From positions 132,001 to 196,000 of the forward strand of contig NZ_CP019980.1 in the NCBI RefSeq assembly GCF_002982115.1: 64,000 nt of DNA, read 5' to 3'. The stretch comes from Lysinibacillus sphaericus (GTDB taxonomy: Bacteria > Bacillota > Bacilli > Bacillales_A > Planococcaceae). The notes below the pieces were generated by a model. The model was not told the origin of the DNA. It saw only the letters and a program-made list of their open reading frames with translations, and ran no database searches. Both the position numbers and the translations under genes were made by a program. Positions 1-7,402 of this stretch are shown one piece after another. How positions within the stretch are numbered: position 1 is the first letter of the stretch; every line of letters starts with the position of its first letter.

Positions 1-134
1 ATGTAACAAGCCTATTTGGGGTGACTAAAAATATGTAGCTTTATTTTTAATACAAAGCAATAATATATTTTTTACTTAAATCACTATATACTTATCTAGA
101 ACTAAAACGTAATTTTTCTAAGGAGGGGAGCCTT

Positions 135-284
135 TTGAATTGGATTTCTAAAAATAAGAAACCCTTTTTAGCATTCATCGTTATTCTTATTATTATTGCG
201 GGTCTGCTCGATATTAAATATGAAGGACTATTCTTTCAAATGTTACCTAAAACTGTTCAAGACTTTTTAGCTAACTTGTTGTAA
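135..284 (+). CDS. Small membrane peptide, 49 codons, TTG start
   Basis: The frame opens at TTG 135, 7 bases after a strong ribosome site (AGGAGGGG at 121-128), and closes at TAA 282-284. It encodes a basic N-terminus (about residues 1-10, rich in Lys and Asn), one hydrophobic helix (about 11-25, FIVILIIIAGLL) and a short amphipathic tail ending ANLL. A Rho-independent terminator follows at 313-339, so this looks like a complete single-gene unit. I do not recognise the family. A single-span membrane peptide is what the sequence shows; any role, including spore membrane or toxin-like, would be guesswork. The strong ribosome site plus terminator make it likely to be real. Confidence 0.55.
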   Translation: MNWISKNKKPFLAFIVILIIIAGLLDIKYEGLFFQMLPKTVQDFLANLL

Positions 285-312
285 ATACAAGTTTGATTAA
301 ACGTCTAGACAA

Positions 313-339
313 GCAAAAGTACAGACTGTGCTTTTTTGC
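313..339 (+). terminator. Terminator after the 49-codon gene
   Basis: GCAAAAGTACA pairs with TGTGCTTTTTTGC across a 3-nt loop and includes a run of six T. It sits 28 bases after the stop of the small membrane peptide gene. Confidence 0.55.
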
Positions 340-448
340 ATAAATGAATTCGTGTATAAATAAAAGTCCATCAGACTGGCCAAACTTTAAGATGAAAAGT
401 AATCGCGTAGTTCGATTCCTTTTCAATAAAAATCAATGGAGGATGGCT

Positions 449-667
449 ATGTCAAATATAAACACAAATCGTAACAATGCAAAAGCTAAGGACAAGTTTA
501 GTGCGAAAAAACAAGAAGTTAATCAAAATGGTAAAAAGCTCTATCAAGGAGAGTTTGGCTCTGAATTTGATTTTGATGGGGCTGTAGCACAAGCAAATAA
601 CTTTCCTGAAGCACAAGGGAAAAATGCCGCTCGACAACCCGTAAGCGAGCGGACTGCATGGCACTAG
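449..667 (+). CDS. Probable gamma-type small acid-soluble spore protein
   Basis: This encodes a 72-residue hydrophilic protein. It is rich in Asn, Gln, Lys and Ala, has no cysteine, and contains an EFGSEF segment (about residues 35-40) followed by AVAQANN. That recalls the FGTEFASET...QQN repeats of gamma-type SASPs, which bind no DNA and serve as an amino-acid store degraded on germination. The frame is open from 344, but ATG 449 is preferred because GGAGG lies at 438-442, 6 bases upstream. It is monocistronic with a strong terminator at 701-734. The family call rests on composition and one short motif only, so another small spore protein is possible. Confidence 0.5.
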   Translation: MSNINTNRNNAKAKDKFSAKKQEVNQNGKKLYQGEFGSEFDFDGAVAQANNFPEAQGKNAARQPVSERTAWH

Positions 668-700
668 TTTGTATTTGACAACTATTCAATACATTGAGTT

Positions 701-734
701 AAAGGACTAAGGCGTCAATGCCTTAGTCCTTTTT
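701..734. terminator. Bidirectional terminator between convergent genes
   Basis: AAAGGACTAAGGC and GCCTTAGTCCTTTT form a 13-bp stem with a 6-nt loop, flanked by A-rich and T-rich runs. It can serve both the spore-protein gene and the convergent kinase gene ending at 747. Confidence 0.85.
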
Positions 735-746
735 AAAAGAATGCGT

Positions 747-2480
747 TCATGATTTTATTGTTGATGGAATTTTAATAGAGATGGTTGTTCCTATGCCGAT
801 ACTCGAATCAATCGTTATGCCATAGTCAGGGCCATAATAGAGTTTAATGCGCTGATCAACATTTTTAATGCCAACGCCTCCTAGTTTTGTGCGCTTTTCA
901 GTTGGCTCCTTGTTTAATTGATTAACGTCGAAGCCTTGTCCGTTGTCTTGGACACTAAGTTCTACATCACTACCAGTGAGTTTTGCACTAATATGAATAT
1001 GACCAATATGAGAAGAACTTCGAATTCCATGATATAAAGCATTTTCTACGATGGGCTGTAAAAGAATTTTAGGCATTTGTACATTGCGTATGGCTGGTTC
1101 ACAGACAATCGTGTAATTTAACTTCTCCCCATACCGTTCTTTTTGAATAAATAAATATTGACGAACATGATCTAATTCATTTTCTACAGTTGTCAGTTCA
1201 TTTCCACCACTTAGTGAAAGTCGGAAAAATTGAGCGAGTGCTTTTGTCATTTCTATCACTTTCTCACTATCATTAAACTCAGCCATCCACACAATTGTAT
1301 CTAATGTATTGTATAAGAAATGCGGATTAATTTGACTGTGGAGCGCACTAATTTCTGTCGCTCTTAAGTGCTTTTCTTTTTCAGTAATTTCTTGCATTAA
1401 TTTTTCAATTTGGACAATCATACTATTGAAATGTTTTGCTAAACTTTGTGCCTCATAGCATCCTTTGGCATCAATAGGCACCTCTTTTAAGCCATATTCG
1501 ATAGTTTGCATAGCTTTTTCTAAACGTTGGAATGGTTTCGTAATCCGCCCAGCGAATAATGCAACACTAACAGCAGCAATAATAAAGAGAACAGTTCCTA
1601 CTAACAGAAAGATTTCGAGCAATTGCCTTTTAATCATTAACAATCCATCTTGCGAAGAGACACCAACAAACGTCCAGTCTGCATTCATTAACTTATAGGT
1701 GTGCGTTAACGTATTTTTTTCTTTATCATAGCCTGCTTGATTGGCGATTATTTGCTGTAATTGTTGTTGTTTCATGGAGTCTGCAAAATACGCTGTATCC
1801 CTGTGATAAACGACTTCGCCTTGATCATTGATAATGAAAGAAAAGCCATTCTTCCCTAAATCTAAATTAGCTAAAAAGTCCTCAATCACTTTATACTGGA
1901 TATCGATAAGCAATACGCCAATATTTTGACCTTCATTATTTTTTATTTCGCGACTAATTGAAATAACCCAGTTGTCTTTATCCATTGAAAAGTGCTGCAT
2001 CCGTGCAGAGGTTAAAACGGGTTTGCTACCGTTATTAACAGCCGCCATATACCATTGTTCCTTCATCATATTGCTCGACATACTCATAATTAAACCTTTT
2101 TCATTGGAAAGTACTTGCCCATCTTTGCTCACAATAACGACCGATTGAATAAATGGATCGGTTGTCATCGTTGTCCGAATCATCGACAGTAAATTTTGCT
2201 TCATAGAGGGATCACGCTCTGTAGTTGAAAAATAGGATACAAGCTGAGGGTTTTCAGCAAGTAAAGCAGAGACCGCTTTTAGGCGCTCAATATAAAGGTC
2301 AATATACATACCGCTCTTTTCTACTGCTGTTTTCGTACTAGAGGTTGCTTCACTCAATACAACGGAGGAAATACTATAATATAAAATGCCGCCCATTAAT
2401 AACAAAATAACACCACTTGCTTTTAAATAGTGAAGGGCAATTTGCATGCGTAAAGTTTTCAGCATATTGGACTTCTTCAT
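747..2480 (-). CDS. YesM-like sensor histidine kinase
   Basis: This is a 577-residue membrane histidine kinase of the YesM/LytS class. It has TM1 at about residues 20-42, a large extracytoplasmic sensor resembling dCache (about 45-280), TM2 (about 288-311), and HAMP (about 312-365). A His_kinase domain follows, with the phospho-acceptor in QINPHFLYN, then an HATPase domain with ILLQPIVENA (N box), DNGQGF and GGVGIKN. It starts 2 bases after the stop of the AraC-type response regulator, so the two are co-transcribed and probably coupled. YesM kinases usually sense sugars or peptides beside an ABC importer; none is adjacent here, so the ligand is unknown. Confidence 0.9.
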   Translation of the reverse strand: MKKSNMLKTLRMQIALHYLKASGVILLLMGGILYYSISSVVLSEATSSTKTAVEKSGMYIDLYIERLKAVSALLAENPQLVSYFSTTERDPSMKQNLLSMIRTTMTTDPFIQSVVIVSKDGQVLSNEKGLIMSMSSNMMKEQWYMAAVNNGSKPVLTSARMQHFSMDKDNWVISISREIKNNEGQNIGVLLIDIQYKVIEDFLANLDLGKNGFSFIINDQGEVVYHRDTAYFADSMKQQQLQQIIANQAGYDKEKNTLTHTYKLMNADWTFVGVSSQDGLLMIKRQLLEIFLLVGTVLFIIAAVSVALFAGRITKPFQRLEKAMQTIEYGLKEVPIDAKGCYEAQSLAKHFNSMIVQIEKLMQEITEKEKHLRATEISALHSQINPHFLYNTLDTIVWMAEFNDSEKVIEMTKALAQFFRLSLSGGNELTTVENELDHVRQYLFIQKERYGEKLNYTIVCEPAIRNVQMPKILLQPIVENALYHGIRSSSHIGHIHISAKLTGSDVELSVQDNGQGFDVNQLNKEPTEKRTKLGGVGIKNVDQRIKLYYGPDYGITIDSSIGIGTTISIKIPSTIKS

Positions 2481-2482
2481 TA

Positions 2483-3250
2483 CTATTCCCTCATTTTTTC
2501 TCTAAACTGATTCGGAGAAACATCAAATTTCCTTTTAAATGTGGCACTGAAATAATTAGGGTCGTCAAAGCCGACAGCTGCTGCTACTTCATATACTTTC
2601 ATATCTGTGCTAAGTAAAAAAATTTTCGCTCGGTCTAAGCGAGTAGAGAGCATATAATCTTGAAAGTTTTTGCCGTACAGGCTTTTAAACAAGCTACTCA
2701 AATAAGAATTACTTAGTGCCAGTTGTTTTGCTAAGTAGCTTAAAGAAAAATTGACATTGGCAATATTGCGGTCAATTTCCTTTTGAATTTTTGCTTTATA
2801 ACCAGTATCATCATGTACTTTTGTATCGTTTAATATTCCTTCGACAAGCTTCGATATTTCATGCTGGCTTTGTGTTGCTTGCAGTTTTTCAATCAGATTT
2901 TTTAATGTTTCTTGAATGTCTTTTTTAGAGACTGGTTTTAGAACATAGTCATCAATGCCAGCCTTTAATGCTGTTACAGCATAATCAAAATAGTCATAGC
3001 CTGTAATAATAGCAATTTTGACATCTGGTTTTAGTGCCTTTGCCGCAGTGGCAAAATCAAGACCGTTCATTTTCGGCATATTGATGTCAGCTAGTATAAG
3101 GTCAGGGCTATATTTTTTGAAAATTTCAAGTGCGGTTTCACCATTTGAAGCTTCGAATACCGTTGAAATAGAAAGCTCCTCGAAATTAACAAATGAGCGA
3201 ATTCCTTTAATGATAATAGCTTCGTCATCGACGACCAATAATGTATACAT
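2483..3250 (-). CDS. YesN-like response regulator, AraC-type
   Basis: This 255-residue protein has an N-terminal receiver domain with the acidic pair D8-D9, the phospho-acceptor D55 (LADINMPKMNG) and the conserved Lys in DDYVLKPVS. A short linker leads to a C-terminal AraC/XylS double helix-turn-helix (about 155-250, with the signature GFDDPNYFSATFKRKF). It should be phosphorylated by the kinase encoded 2 bases downstream and act as a transcription factor. It is first gene of the two-gene operon. No transport genes that could be its targets lie next to it. Confidence 0.92.
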   Translation of the reverse strand: MYTLLVVDDEAIIIKGIRSFVNFEELSISTVFEASNGETALEIFKKYSPDLILADINMPKMNGLDFATAAKALKPDVKIAIITGYDYFDYAVTALKAGIDDYVLKPVSKKDIQETLKNLIEKLQATQSQHEISKLVEGILNDTKVHDDTGYKAKIQKEIDRNIANVNFSLSYLAKQLALSNSYLSSLFKSLYGKNFQDYMLSTRLDRAKIFLLSTDMKVYEVAAAVGFDDPNYFSATFKRKFDVSPNQFREKMRE

Positions 3251-3343
3251 GACATCACCTCTTTAAAAACATTCATAAAATAGGAGTTATTCCTTCATTG
3301 ACAACTAAACAAGCATAGATGCAAATGGCACTGCTTATGCGCA

Positions 3344-3464
3344 AAATCCACTGTACTTTCTGCGGGCACGACGGAAGCCGCAACATTCGTCGCTAACCGC
3401 GCGAGCCTGTTGCGGCTTATGTTCTGTACATTGCTAAAAGGAGTCTGCGTAAATTTTAGTGGAT
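3344..3464. repeat. GC-rich nested palindrome, dispersed repeat
   Basis: In an AT-rich genome this stretch is unusually GC-rich. It contains perfect 11-bp arms AAGCCGCAACA (3375-3385) and TGTTGCGGCTT (3408-3418). Outer arms ATCCACT (3346-3352) and AGTGGAT (3458-3464) enclose the whole. The core (AAGCCGCAAC ... GCTAAC-GCGCG) resembles the centres of the two larger elements at 27662-27945 and 60116-60428. It codes for nothing visible and fills the gap between the regulator gene and the end of the MsrAB gene. Confidence 0.65.
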
Positions 3465-3474
3465 CGACATAAAT

Positions 3475-3504
3475 TGTTTCAGAATTGTTTGAGTGACTGG
3501 CACC
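3475..3504. repeat. 30-nt dispersed motif, copy 1
   Basis: This 30-nt stretch matches 44401-44430 at 27 of 30 positions (core AGAATTGTTTGAGTG). Here it lies 5 bases from the stop codon of the MsrAB gene on the minus strand. The second copy lies 9 bases after the stop of the YeiH gene. Confidence 0.6.
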
Positions 3505-3508
3505 GTCA

Positions 3509-4621
3509 TTATTTTGTGAGATGTACTAAGTATCCGTAACCTGCTGCTTCCATTTCGGCTTGTGGAATGAACTTAATGGCAGCACTATTGATGCAATAAC
3601 GTAAGCCGCCACGATCTTTAGGCCCGTCATTAAATACATGCCCTAAGTGGCTATCACCACTGCGACTTCTCACTTCAGTTCTAATCATATTATAACTTGT
3701 ATCTTCATATTCAAGCACTACTGCTGGGTCAATTGGTTTTGTAAAGCTTGGCCAACCGCACATCGAATCATATTTGTCCGCTGATGAAAAAAGGGGCTCC
3801 CCCGTAACAATATCAACATAAATGCCTGGATCATAATTATCCCAGTATTCATTGGAGTAAGCCATTTCTGTACCATTGCCTTGTGTTACTCGATATTGTT
3901 CTTTTGTTAATATTTTTTTAATTTCATCGTCGCTTGGCTTTGGATATCGTGCAGGATCAATGAGTGATGGTATTTCTTGATTTTCCAAAGAATCAAACTT
4001 TACATGACAATAGCCATCTGGATTTTTTTCAAGATAATCTTGGTGGTACTCTTCTGCAATTGTAAAGTTAACAAGTGGTTCCACCTCGGTAACAATAGGC
4101 TTATCATAGCGTTCTTGTTCTTTTGCTATTACTTTGTCAATAATCGCTTTATCGGCTTCATCTTTATAATAAATACCTGTACGATATTGGGTACCACGGT
4201 CATTTCCTTGCTGATTGAGTAAAGTTGGGTCAATTATTTGAAAGAAATGTGCTAATAGTTTTTCTAAATTAACACGTTCAGGGTCATAGCGCACATGAAC
4301 TGTTTCTGCATGGCCAGTATTTTTCCAAATGACGTCTTCGTAGGTTGGGTTTTCTGTGTTGCCATTTGCATAACCAGATACGGCATCATAGACACCATAA
4401 ACACGCGCCATATAATGTTCTACACCCCAGAAGCAACCACCTGCAAGCCAAATATCTTTTAAATTATTTGTATCAAAACTGACATTGACGTTAGGGTTTG
4501 GTGGATATTTAGATTGTGCTTGTGCTGTACTTGCATTACTTGCTAACAGAGAAGTGTCCGCTGAACATGCAGATAAAAGTAGTAAGATACTTACTAATAC
4601 GCCAAATAATTTTATCTTCAT
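3509..4621 (-). CDS. msrAB: Lipoprotein MsrA-MsrB methionine sulfoxide reductase
   Basis: This 370-residue fusion repairs both methionine sulfoxide epimers. A lipobox LSAC (Cys19) anchors it outside the membrane. The MsrA domain (about 55-205) has catalytic Cys63 in GGCFWG. The MsrB domain (about 225-365) has the recycling Cys in MCGWPSF and the catalytic Cys in RYCINSAA. The usual zinc-binding CxxC of many MsrB proteins is absent at the position of [13 protein letters not shown], which fits the zinc-free form. It is third in an operon after CcdA and the thioredoxin-like protein, which should supply the electrons. This matches the architecture of the pneumococcal CcdA-Etrx-MsrAB systems and Neisseria PilB. 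Confidence 0.94.
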   Translation of the reverse strand: MKIKLFGVLVSILLLLSACSADTSLLASNASTAQAQSKYPPNPNVNVSFDTNNLKDIWLAGGCFWGVEHYMARVYGVYDAVSGYANGNTENPTYEDVIWKNTGHAETVHVRYDPERVNLEKLLAHFFQIIDPTLLNQQGNDRGTQYRTGIYYKDEADKAIIDKVIAKEQERYDKPIVTEVEPLVNFTIAEEYHQDYLEKNPDGYCHVKFDSLENQEIPSLIDPARYPKPSDDEIKKILTKEQYRVTQGNGTEMAYSNEYWDNYDPGIYVDIVTGEPLFSSADKYDSMCGWPSFTKPIDPAVVLEYEDTSYNMIRTEVRSRSGDSHLGHVFNDGPKDRGGLRYCINSAAIKFIPQAEMEAAGYGYLVHLTK

Positions 4622-4639
4622 TAGAGATTCCTCCCTTTA

Positions 4640-5173
4640 TTATTGGATACTTTTAAATTTCTCAATAATTTGTGGATTGCCTACATGGCCGGGGAGCGTT
4701 TGAATTAGTTTGCCATCAGATCCAATATAGGAAGACGTTGGATATGCTCGCACATTGTATTGTTTTGCAATGGCGCCATCTTCATCTAATAGCACTTTAA
4801 TATTTGAAGTGTTTTCAACCCCATTAAACCATTTAATAAATGCATCACTGTCTTTTTCATTATTAAAGTTCGGCGAAACGATGCTTAAGACAACAAAATC
4901 CTGTTCCTCACCAGCCAGTGTATTTAGTTCTTCTAAGCCAGCTAAACAAATAGAGCACCAAGAAGCCCAAAACTTTACGTACACTTTTTTACCCTTGTAG
5001 TCAGCAAGATTATAACGATCCCCTTTAACATCAACTAAGTTAAAGGAGGGAGCCACAATGCCCTCGTTACTAGCCGCTGCAGTAGTAGTAGCTGTATTTT
5101 TGGAATCTGCAGAACATGCCCCTAAAAAAAGGACTGCTACGAACAAAATAACAAGATGTTTTAAATGATTCAT
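4640..5173 (-). CDS. TlpA-like extracytoplasmic thioredoxin lipoprotein
   Basis: This 177-residue protein has a lipobox (LGAC, Cys20) and a thioredoxin fold of the TlpA/ResA type carrying the active-site motif WCSIC (in FWASWCSIC). The cis-proline region appears as AYPTSS. It is expected to take reducing equivalents from CcdA and pass them to the MsrAB lipoprotein. It lies 18 bases upstream of the MsrAB gene and 14 bases after ccdA, so all three form one operon. A role in cytochrome c maturation is less likely given the neighbour. Confidence 0.9.
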   Translation of the reverse strand: MNHLKHLVILFVAVLFLGACSADSKNTATTTAAASNEGIVAPSFNLVDVKGDRYNLADYKGKKVYVKFWASWCSICLAGLEELNTLAGEEQDFVVLSIVSPNFNNEKDSDAFIKWFNGVENTSNIKVLLDEDGAIAKQYNVRAYPTSSYIGSDGKLIQTLPGHVGNPQIIEKFKSIQ

Positions 5174-5187
5174 ACTAAATCTCCTTT

Positions 5188-5904
5188 CTATTGTGGAATG
5201 AATGTTAATAATAGGTTTAAATTATTTGTCATTAAAACAATTCCCATGAAAATAATCATGACACCACCGACAATTTTAATTTTCTTTGTATGCTTATTGA
5301 TTTTTGTAACATGACGTAAAAGGAAATCGGAAAAAAGTGCAAGAACTAAAAAGGGAATTAGTAATCCAAGTGCATAGAAAAACATCATCAGCGCCCCATA
5401 AGTAGCTTGCCCCTCACTTGCTGATAAGCCTAACACTGCTCCTAAAATTGGTCCGATACAAGGTGTCCAACCCATACTAAATGTTAGACCCAAAAGATAG
5501 GTGCCGAGTAAGTCACGTTTATTACTCCGTGTTAGTTGCACTTTTGTTTCTTTATGAAGCACGGCTAATTTAATGAAGCCAATTTGATGTAGACCGAGCA
5601 AAACGACTACTGCCCCACAGACGACGATAAACCAGTCTGTATTAATGACCGAACCAAGAAAACCGGCGCCAAATCCTAAAATTACAAAGCTTGTTGAAAG
5701 ACCGACAACAAAAATAATCGTTTTAAATAGTAAATGTGTATTTACATGCCATTTACCGATAGAGAAGCCATGTTGCATAGCAGTTCCACTTTCATTGGTT
5801 GACAAAACTGAAAAATAAACCGGTAGTAAAGGGACAATGCAGGGGGAGAGGAAAGAAAGAATTCCCGCAATAAAAACCGTACTGAATAAAAGCTGTCCGT
5901 CCAT
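5188..5904 (-). CDS. ccdA: CcdA-type thiol-disulfide transmembrane reductase
   Basis: This is a 238-residue polytopic membrane protein of the DsbD-beta/CcdA family, about six spans. Two conserved cysteines sit in FLSPCIVPLLP (about residue 22) and GWTPCIGPILG. They shuttle electrons from cytoplasmic thioredoxin across the membrane. It is first in the ccdA-thioredoxin-msrAB operon, which indicates that its main client here is extracellular methionine-sulfoxide repair. The divergent MFS gene begins 214 bases away, and that gap holds the promoters. Confidence 0.92.
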   Translation of the reverse strand: MDGQLLFSTVFIAGILSFLSPCIVPLLPVYFSVLSTNESGTAMQHGFSIGKWHVNTHLLFKTIIFVVGLSTSFVILGFGAGFLGSVINTDWFIVVCGAVVVLLGLHQIGFIKLAVLHKETKVQLTRSNKRDLLGTYLLGLTFSMGWTPCIGPILGAVLGLSASEGQATYGALMMFFYALGLLIPFLVLALFSDFLLRHVTKINKHTKKIKIVGGVMIIFMGIVLMTNNLNLLLTFIPQ

Positions 5905-6118
5905 GATCGAAGCACCACCTTTCTTGTATAGTTTTATAGTAAGAAAAGTGAATGCAAAGCAACATAGAATGATTTTATGAAACTCTTAGAAATCATCTTG
6001 TAAAAACATTAAGTGTGTAAAGTTAGTGAATTTTGTGCGTTTAGGGTAAGAAGGTATTAAACGAATACACTATTATTTTTCAAGTTTTTGGTAAGATAAG
6101 GTAGGGGGAGGGGTTGCT

Positions 6119-7327
6119 ATGAAGATTTTTCGAAGCTATGGCTTATTATTAGGGGGATTTGGCTTTTCTTATTTAGGAAATTGGATTTATCTCGTTGCTT
6201 TAAACTTAATGGTTTGGCATTTAACGTATTCAGCAACAGCAGTAGCAGGTATCTTTATTGTTGGTCCGATTGCCCGCATCCTTACAAATTTTGTGGCAGG
6301 TTCCATTATTGATCGGTCAAATAAAAGAAACATTATGATTGCGATGGATGTTTTACGTGGACTAATTGTTTTCTTAATGCCCTTTATGACATCCATCTGG
6401 CTTGTCTACGGCTTATTATTTTTAGCGAATGTCGCTAGTAGTTTCTTTGGACCAAGCAGTACATATTATATTGCCAAATACGTGCACGATGCAGATAAGC
6501 AACGTTTTAATGCCCTGTTAGGCACATTCAATTCAGGTTCTTTTATGTTAGGCCCGGCCATCGCGGGTGTGCTTATTGCCTCTTTTAATATTAATATTGC
6601 GATGTGGGTAAACAGTGTGACATTTTTTGTTTGTGCATGGGTGATTGCCCGTTTACCGAACTTAGAGGAGGAAGTGAAAGAGAAGCGGGGAGTTCTTACA
6701 ATTCGAGTAATGATAGCGGACTTTAAAATCGTTTGGACTTTTATACAACAACAAAGGCAATTTTTAAAATTTTTTATTGCCTATCAAATTGCACTCATGG
6801 TTGCTTTTGCATTAGACTCGCAAGAAATGACGTTTATCAAAAAAGTTTTATCAGCTTCTGATAGTTTGTATGGTGTACTTGTCAGTGTTGCAGGGGGAGG
6901 GGCTATTGTTGGTGGTTTATTGGCAATGGCTTTAGTACAGAAATTTCCAATCACTACCTATATAGGAGTTGGACTAACATGTACGATGTTATCCTATACC
7001 TTATTCTATGCGTCCAGCAATATTTGGTTTGCAACAGGTTGCTTTATCACGTTAGGTGTTTTTATGGCATTTAGCAATACGGGATATGATACGGTCTACC
7101 AAAAAAACATTCCACCACATTTAATGGGACGATTCGGTAGCGCTGTCAGCCTTGTTCAAAGTGTTATTCAAATAGTACTTACATTTAGTTTAGGCGTAAT
7201 GGCAGATTGGTTTTCTCTACAGCTTGTAGCTGTTATTTTTGGTGCAATTGGTCTGGTATTTGCCATATACATGGCTATCCATATTGCAACAAATAAGCAG
7301 GCACTGCAAATCAAAAAAACAAATTGA
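6119..7327 (+). CDS. MFS transporter (EntS/MFS_3-like)
   Basis: This 402-residue, roughly twelve-span major facilitator has the N-terminal pattern LLLGGFGFSYLGNWIYLVAL and the cytoplasmic loop IIDRSNKRNIMIAMD between helices 2 and 3. Those features mark the MFS_3 (EntS/macrolide-exporter-like) group. Efflux is the likely direction, but the substrate cannot be read from sequence. The start at ATG 6119 is supported by AGGGGGAGGGG a few bases upstream. It is a single gene, divergent from ccdA and convergent with the beta-helix gene. Confidence 0.85.
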   Translation: MKIFRSYGLLLGGFGFSYLGNWIYLVALNLMVWHLTYSATAVAGIFIVGPIARILTNFVAGSIIDRSNKRNIMIAMDVLRGLIVFLMPFMTSIWLVYGLLFLANVASSFFGPSSTYYIAKYVHDADKQRFNALLGTFNSGSFMLGPAIAGVLIASFNINIAMWVNSVTFFVCAWVIARLPNLEEEVKEKRGVLTIRVMIADFKIVWTFIQQQRQFLKFFIAYQIALMVAFALDSQEMTFIKKVLSASDSLYGVLVSVAGGGAIVGGLLAMALVQKFPITTYIGVGLTCTMLSYTLFYASSNIWFATGCFITLGVFMAFSNTGYDTVYQKNIPPHLMGRFGSAVSLVQSVIQIVLTFSLGVMADWFSLQLVAVIFGAIGLVFAIYMAIHIATNKQALQIKKTN

Positions 7328-7402
7328 CTATATTTATTATAGACTGCGAAATAACGGTAGGACCCATCAACTATAGTGAAAGGTCCTTCTTTGTCATAGC
7401 GG

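Noticed and set aside
344-448. N-terminal extension of the spore-protein frame
   Set aside because: No ribosome site precedes ATG 344, whereas GGAGG lies 6 bases before ATG 449.
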